Below are positions 58,961-64,000 of a stretch of 64,000 bases of DNA, piece by piece. How positions within the stretch are numbered: the first letter of the stretch is position 1; every line of letters starts with the position of its first letter. Position numbers and translations under genes: made by a program. The stretch comes from Torreya grandis. Lineage: Eukaryota > Streptophyta > Pinopsida > Cupressales > Taxaceae. Under the pieces are notes generated by a model. It made no database searches, had not been told where the DNA came from, and saw nothing but the letters and a program-made list of their open reading frames with translations. The stretch spans positions 706,001 through 770,000 of the forward strand of contig JARHVA010004227.1 in assembly GCA_037957365.1 (NCBI GenBank), given 5' to 3'.

Positions 58961-59639
58961 GAACTTTAGACATATACAAGATATCTAAAATATAAATATA
59001 CATAGGGGTTTTACTCAATTGGTCCAATAGGCTATAAGGCTTATCAATGTTAGGCTGACATGGCTTGGATTTGGTCAAATAGTGTTTGGATTTAGATCCA
59101 AAGGCACAATGTTCACATTGGGTTTAGTGAAAGAAGAGGGCAAAGGGCCCTGAAGGTTAACTCACGAGCATCCAATTTTGATTGCACAATCTAGAGGTAG
59201 CAAGGATCCATTATAATTAAAATGCAAAGGGCTTTAAAGAGTGAATCGTGGGCATCTATTTATAGTCAAGAAATTTTGAGTTGATGAGGAGCCATTATTA
59301 TTAGAGGAAGACTAGGGTCCAGAAATAGTAACCCATACAAATAGAGGCACAAAAAAATTATGGAAACTCGATGTAGTATTACTAGAGGGAGAGGGTGTTG
59401 ACCCTAAAATAATGGGTCTCATACTATAAGGATTATAGGATGGTTCATGAGATTTAATAGTGATAGTGGTAATTTAGGTTGCATAAATGCATCTCACAGT
59501 GTTGTTTTAGTCATAAATCATGTTGTTGTAACCTAGGTTATTAGGATGGGTATTATGATATTAATTATGATCATGTTGATTATTATTTTAACCTTGAGTC
59601 TGATCTAATTTTGTCACTAATTATATCCTTGGTTTTGAT

Positions 59640-60700
59640 TGTTCCTTAGTGGTTGTTGATTATGTTAAGGAAATGGATCTTGGTAAATTCCCATATCTTG
59701 ATTAGTGCCGTGTGGAGCAAGATTGATCTCAATGTCACCACTCTCAATAAAATAGTCAATAAGGTGTCGTAATTAGATGCAATAATAAGCATTGTGACCA
59801 AAAACATGATGGAAGTTACAAAATTCATGTTCATTGTACTAATTAGGCTTTGTTTGATCTACAAGAAATGGCCTTGGTATAGCCATACAATCAAGTTATT
59901 TGCTATGAGCTTTTGGAATACTACCTCAATAGGCTCTCCCAATTTGCTAAAGACTCTAAATTGATTATGGAATGTCCTTCATGGAGGAACTCTTTGTAAA
60001 TTAGCTGGTGGATTAGGGGAGCTAATTGCACATTTGGGGCCAATGGGTCTTGCACCATTTGTACATCTATTTTTTCAATCACACCATTTCCAACCATGTT
60101 ATTATTCTTATTAAAACCCTTAGGTTTCTCTTACACAACTGTTTGACTAGGAAATTAGGTTTGATTTGATGTTTAACCCTGTGAATAAATATTGACAAGG
60201 CCTTTTGCAATAAATGCCTTCTTAATCTACACACCCTTATCTATAATTTATTCAAATGTGTTTACATAATCAAACTATAAATTATGTACCACTTTAGGGT
60301 TTAAGTTCTATGCAAAAATCCTACCAACTATTTGTCTGGAAAATTATGTTGAAAGTGACTAGCTAATACTCTCCACCTTTTTAGATACGTTGTGAAGCTT
60401 TCTCCATCATGTTATTTATATTTTAATAAGTCAACAATGGTCAATTCATGTTCAATGTTGTATGAGAAATGATTGAAGAAATTTTTTGATAGAATCCACA
60501 ATTGATCCCTTGGGTAACTTAAGTAGCCAATCTAAAGCTTGTCCTACTAAACTTTTAAAAAATAATCATCGAAAGAAAATGCTATTATAAGCTACCTATT
60601 ATCTATCTATATGGCACCCTAATAGGGGTTAGGTTTGTTCAAGTTTGACCCATACCTGGACAACATGGGAATGGTCTAAGGCTATGGGATGCCTATAATT
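59640..60700 (-). pseudogene. gag: Element F gag
   Basis: - strand FKSLVGQALDWLLKLPKGSI (about 60560-60500) matches the retrotrans_gag core (L-G-A--W---LP-GSI). CNFHHVFGHNAYYC (about 59822-59780) is a zinc knuckle of the same C-X2-H-X4-H-X4-C form as in elements C and E, followed by LRHLIDYFIESGDIEI, as in the knuckle modules of those elements. Numerous stops. Confidence 0.78.
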
Positions 60701-63548
60701 AGACCAAACCTCTAGGATTTTTATGAGGCTAGCTCCTAAATTTTTTTATAATTTGGACTTTTATTTCTAAAAACTAAGAACTAGTTAGGATAAAAAGGGA
60801 CAAGAAGTTTTCATAAATTAAAACCTAATCTAAGCTATGATGATGCACCAAGAATTTAATAAACCCACTCTTAAGCTTGAACTCTTTAACACACTAATGA
60901 AATATGAAAATAATGTAATTCCCACTATGAATTCTATGTAATAGTATTTCATATAGAGGTTTATTTGATGCACTCAGATTAGGGAGAAGTGAAAATAAGG
61001 TCTAATTAAAGACACTTAAGCTCAACTATCCACTATATCCTTGAGAGATCAATGTTGAGACACATTATATGACCTGAAAAGAAGATTCCTAGCACCTAGG
61101 TTGAGTTTGGGCATGCAAAAATAACATGGAATTCATAGATGCATATTACACAAACATAAAACACCAAATACTGATTAGTAAAATGACTATAAAAATCTCT
61201 ATTCACTACTCTAAGAGGCATCAAATACAATTCTAGCAGAGTCTAGTCATACTAGCCTGAGGGATGAAAATTAATAGCTCGAAGGATATATTTATAGTAT
61301 AAGGTAAGTAAGAGGAAGGGATTTTTGGTGATCAAAAGGGAATCAAAAAAATTCAAATCCATTTTTAAAAAATTTACAACTACCTCTACAAATATTCTCA
61401 TTTGGACAATTTTATTGATCCAAGTCACCCCAGTCCATTGCATCATCATAATATCTTCTTTTTGATGCTCCATGATGGCTATAATAATGGGATAAAGTCA
61501 CTTTCATTTTATCCTAATGTAAAACTAATCATGACTAGTTTTTCAATGCATTCCCAAGGGGGAGAAAGGTCATTTTCATGTAGCTAGCTTTGGTGATGAT
61601 CATTGAAGTCTACATGTCTACCTATACAAGATCCTAATGGTGTTATTTGATCCCAAAATATATTCCCTTGCCCTAAATAAAATGTGTTTGAGCTTGTCTC
61701 CATCATGATTTCTTGGCTTGGTCTTATTTTATCGATAAGACATTGACCTTTGATTTGTGTTAAGTTTAAAATACATAAACATATCTCTACAGAGCCCAGA
61801 TGGTAATGCTTAGTCCTTATGCTTATGTATCTTTGTCAAACTCAGACTAATTTTGAGCTCAGTTTAATTTATACTTCTATATTAGGTCATATTTTTTTAT
61901 TTACCCAAGTCAAGTTACTCCATCAACCCTAGTTAAAGAGGTGTCCTAGCTTGGTTCTTCATTCATTGGTTGTCAGTAATCCAACTTAGATAATTGATAA
62001 TTTGAATTGGCTCACTCTATTGGATTTTCTAAGTATGAATGAACATGAGCCCTTAGATTTAATTTTGAATTATCAACTCTATCTCCACTTATGCCATGTG
62101 TCAATCTTGCATTAATCCTCAAGATCCTATTCTCAGTCTACCAAATCCACACACTTGTGTCATGTGTTGACCCCTTAAGCTCTATAACTATTTGAATCAT
62201 CTCACACCATTGATCTACCTATGCATGGATGCCCACAATCTATCAATCTCTTGCTAGTTGAATGCATCTTTGACACTTGTCATGCACACATTTACCCTTG
62301 AGATTCATTGACTCCTTAACTTGTTTGTGTACCATTTATATGGAATCCATGATTGAATGTGCACCATTGATCTGATCTAAACCTACCACTTGAAATCCAA
62401 AGGCTATTTCATGAGCCTAAAATTTTCATCTTCACTCTCATCAAATGATGTTTGTGTGATCATCATTGGTGGTTGCACAATTGTCAAATTTAATCTCAAT
62501 AGGATTTATCTTACTCTATCATTAAAGTTGGAATCCCACCATGTCATTCATCATTTCATAGAATATGATTGATGTCTTGTAGAATGTCAAATTTAATCAT
62601 AGGTATATTTTTTCTTGAGCTTTAACTTGATGTTCATGTGAACATCTTATGTTTTTTTACCAACTTTAAAAGATTGGATCTTGAAGTACGAGAAATATGG
62701 AGGCATCAAATTTTTAGAAGATGTTCTTAAGTTTAAAATGGATTAACCCATTTGATCCATTGGTCCTAAGAGCTTTTCAATCAAATATATTTAAAGTTAA
62801 AAATGGTTGGTCCATAACTACTTTTGCATGGCATCTTGGTGACAGCCAAGCTTAAATGACTAAGTATGGGGGACTTAGAAAAAATGACTAGAATCCCATC
62901 TTTGCACATGGATAACTTTGTTTTCACTTTAGTGGAGGACCTAAAACTTGGCACATATGATCTTATCATAAAAGGGGAGAAACCCACATGACCAATTTCC
63001 TTTGATTCATCCACATGTGGAAAATGTAACATTAGCAAAGTGCCTACTCAAAAATTCCACCACTAGACCCAAAATGCCTAGATGAACATAATGAAGAATT
63101 AGATGGGTCCCTTGTGTTTTCACACTTGTTCCAAGTACTCTTGAAATCCAATAGGGTCTCTAAAATATGGTCTATGCTATAAATTTCTAAAACACATGGG
63201 AAACTATATGGTCTCTTTGAATTTATAATCATGGACCCCCTCTCTGAGTCTTGGATTCACTTCTTTATCCAACCACGCAATAGCTATTTCTTCCAGTCCT
63301 TTTGCTAGATAATTTCTATGAGCTTTGTGTGGAACACTTTTTTCAAAGGAATTCATTTACCTTATCCTTGCCTTAAACAATTCTTGTGGACAAAATGTCT
63401 AAGCATATTCATGTCTTTTGGATATTTGTCTTTGGAAAAGTACCTCTTAAAAACTTTGAAAATTTCCCTTCAAAACTTTGACTTGGTCCACCTCACTATA
63501 GAAATATGCTTCAAATAAAATGTAGAGGACACTTTCCCATGAAATTGA
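60701..63548. other. No recognisable gene
   Basis: 2.8 kb of AT-rich sequence right of element F gag. It could include F's leader and 5' LTR, but no primer site, LTR edge or conserved protein was identified. Short ORFs here (for example 61252-61473, 62781-63038) show no known motif. Confidence 0.5.
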
Positions 63549-63790
63549 CCCTTTGGAATTTTGAAAAGTGCCCTTTTTGAAAGAAAACTACCCTTTGGGA
63601 ACCTTGAAATAGACCATTTTCTTGAGAAACATGCCCTTTGGGGAAACTATTTGGGACACTTTTTTAAAAAAATTATCCCTTGGGATTTTTGTAAAAGACC
63701 AACTTATTTGAAAGATACCCTTTGGAACTTTTGAAAAGGACCCTCTTCGAAGAACTGACCCTTCAAGGAAATTATTTCAAATAAAATGTC
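63549..63790 (+). repeat. Degenerate 42-bp tandem repeat
   Basis: Six units start at 63549, 63591, 63634, 63677, 63718 and 63759 (period 41-43). Each opens with CCCTTTGG or a variant, followed by an ATTTTTGAAAAG-like stretch and a GAC(C/A)-TTTTT-GAAA block. A weaker related unit may precede at about 63425-63470. The sequence from 63791 to the window end shows no gene. Confidence 0.8.
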
Positions 63791-64000
63791 CAAAATAATT
63801 CTTGACACTCGAACAAAAAGTCTGCAACACAACTCCCAAAAGAATTCCAACACATATCCAAATAAAGTGGGATAAAACACCTAAAAGATTAAATTCTTGT
63901 ACATTTTTTTTTGGATTTGTGTGAGCACTTCCTCTGAAGGAAATCTAGGTGTTATACTTTATCAAAGTTAGAAAAGTATAAACTTAGGATTTTTCTAGAT

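Larger units (their letters stand above)
57673..60700 (-). mobile_element. Element F: decayed Ty3/gypsy fragment (gag and protease only)
   Basis: On the - strand a gag core, a zinc knuckle and a protease follow each other over 3 kb. The RT expected next (below 57.67 kb) is absent, so the element is cut there, either by insertion of the neighbouring element or by deletion. No LTR pair or TSD was found. The - strand ORF at 57909-57673 (MQGILEHLSSKVPNLNHGFR) lies at its broken edge and is not recognised. Confidence 0.7.

Noticed and set aside
61780..61815. Possible primer-binding site of element F (AGAGCCCAGATGGTAATGC)
   Set aside because: Match to known tRNA complements is poor in both orientations and no LTR edge is adjacent.

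Overview
The window looks like intergenic DNA from a large plant nuclear genome, probably a gymnosperm or another TE-rich seed plant (inferred from the element lineages and the age of the insertions; no species marker is visible). I see no host gene, tRNA, rRNA or CRISPR. Almost everything is a stack of nested Ty3/gypsy LTR retrotransposons. I name them A to F below.

Layout. Element C is a Tat-lineage Ty3/gypsy element on the + strand. It provides the backbone: gag at 1-2174 and 28354-29570, protease near 30 kb, reverse transcriptase (RT) split between 31429-31895 and 37384-37700, two consecutive RNase H domains at 37.7-38.7 kb, and integrase split between 38930-39004 and 48999-50072. Three insertions break it, and each has its own target-site duplication (TSD). 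Element B (2175-28348, - strand, TSD AACCA) sits in gag. Element D (31896-37378, TSD GTAAC/ATAAC) sits in the RT. Element E (39005-48993, - strand, TSD ATGCT) sits in front of the integrase. Element A (3368-15458, + strand, TSD CCTTA) is nested inside B, next to B's 3' LTR. A carries gag, protease, RT/RNase H, integrase and an extra 3' ORF; B has the same order plus a very long 3' ORF. All coding regions of A, B and C are riddled with stops and frameshifts.

Element E is the exception. Its 1399-bp LTRs differ at about 20 sites by my count, all transitions. It contains a single intact 1283-codon gag ORF and no pol, so it is a young non-autonomous element of the TR-GAG kind, related in gag to C, into which it jumped. 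By-eye LTR divergence (B about 19%, A about 8%, E about 1.4%) agrees with the nesting order.

Right of C's integrase (50-57.5 kb) lie a decayed antisense plant-mobile-domain (PMD) ORF at about 52580-54215, two AT microsatellites, and several arrays of an ATCGAT-centred palindrome with a TATA box. From 57.6 to 60.7 kb a sixth, badly decayed gypsy element (F, - strand) shows gag and protease only. 60.7-64 kb has no recognisable gene, only a degenerate 42-bp tandem repeat.

The most unusual signal is non-coding. Elements A and E, and the 54.7-57.0 kb region, each carry arrays of a different short palindrome (AGTTCTAGAACT, CCGACGTCGG, AACCATCGATGGTT) at 18-22-bp spacing. In each case one array sits some 100-310 bp upstream of a TATA box and another lies in untranslated or spacer sequence.
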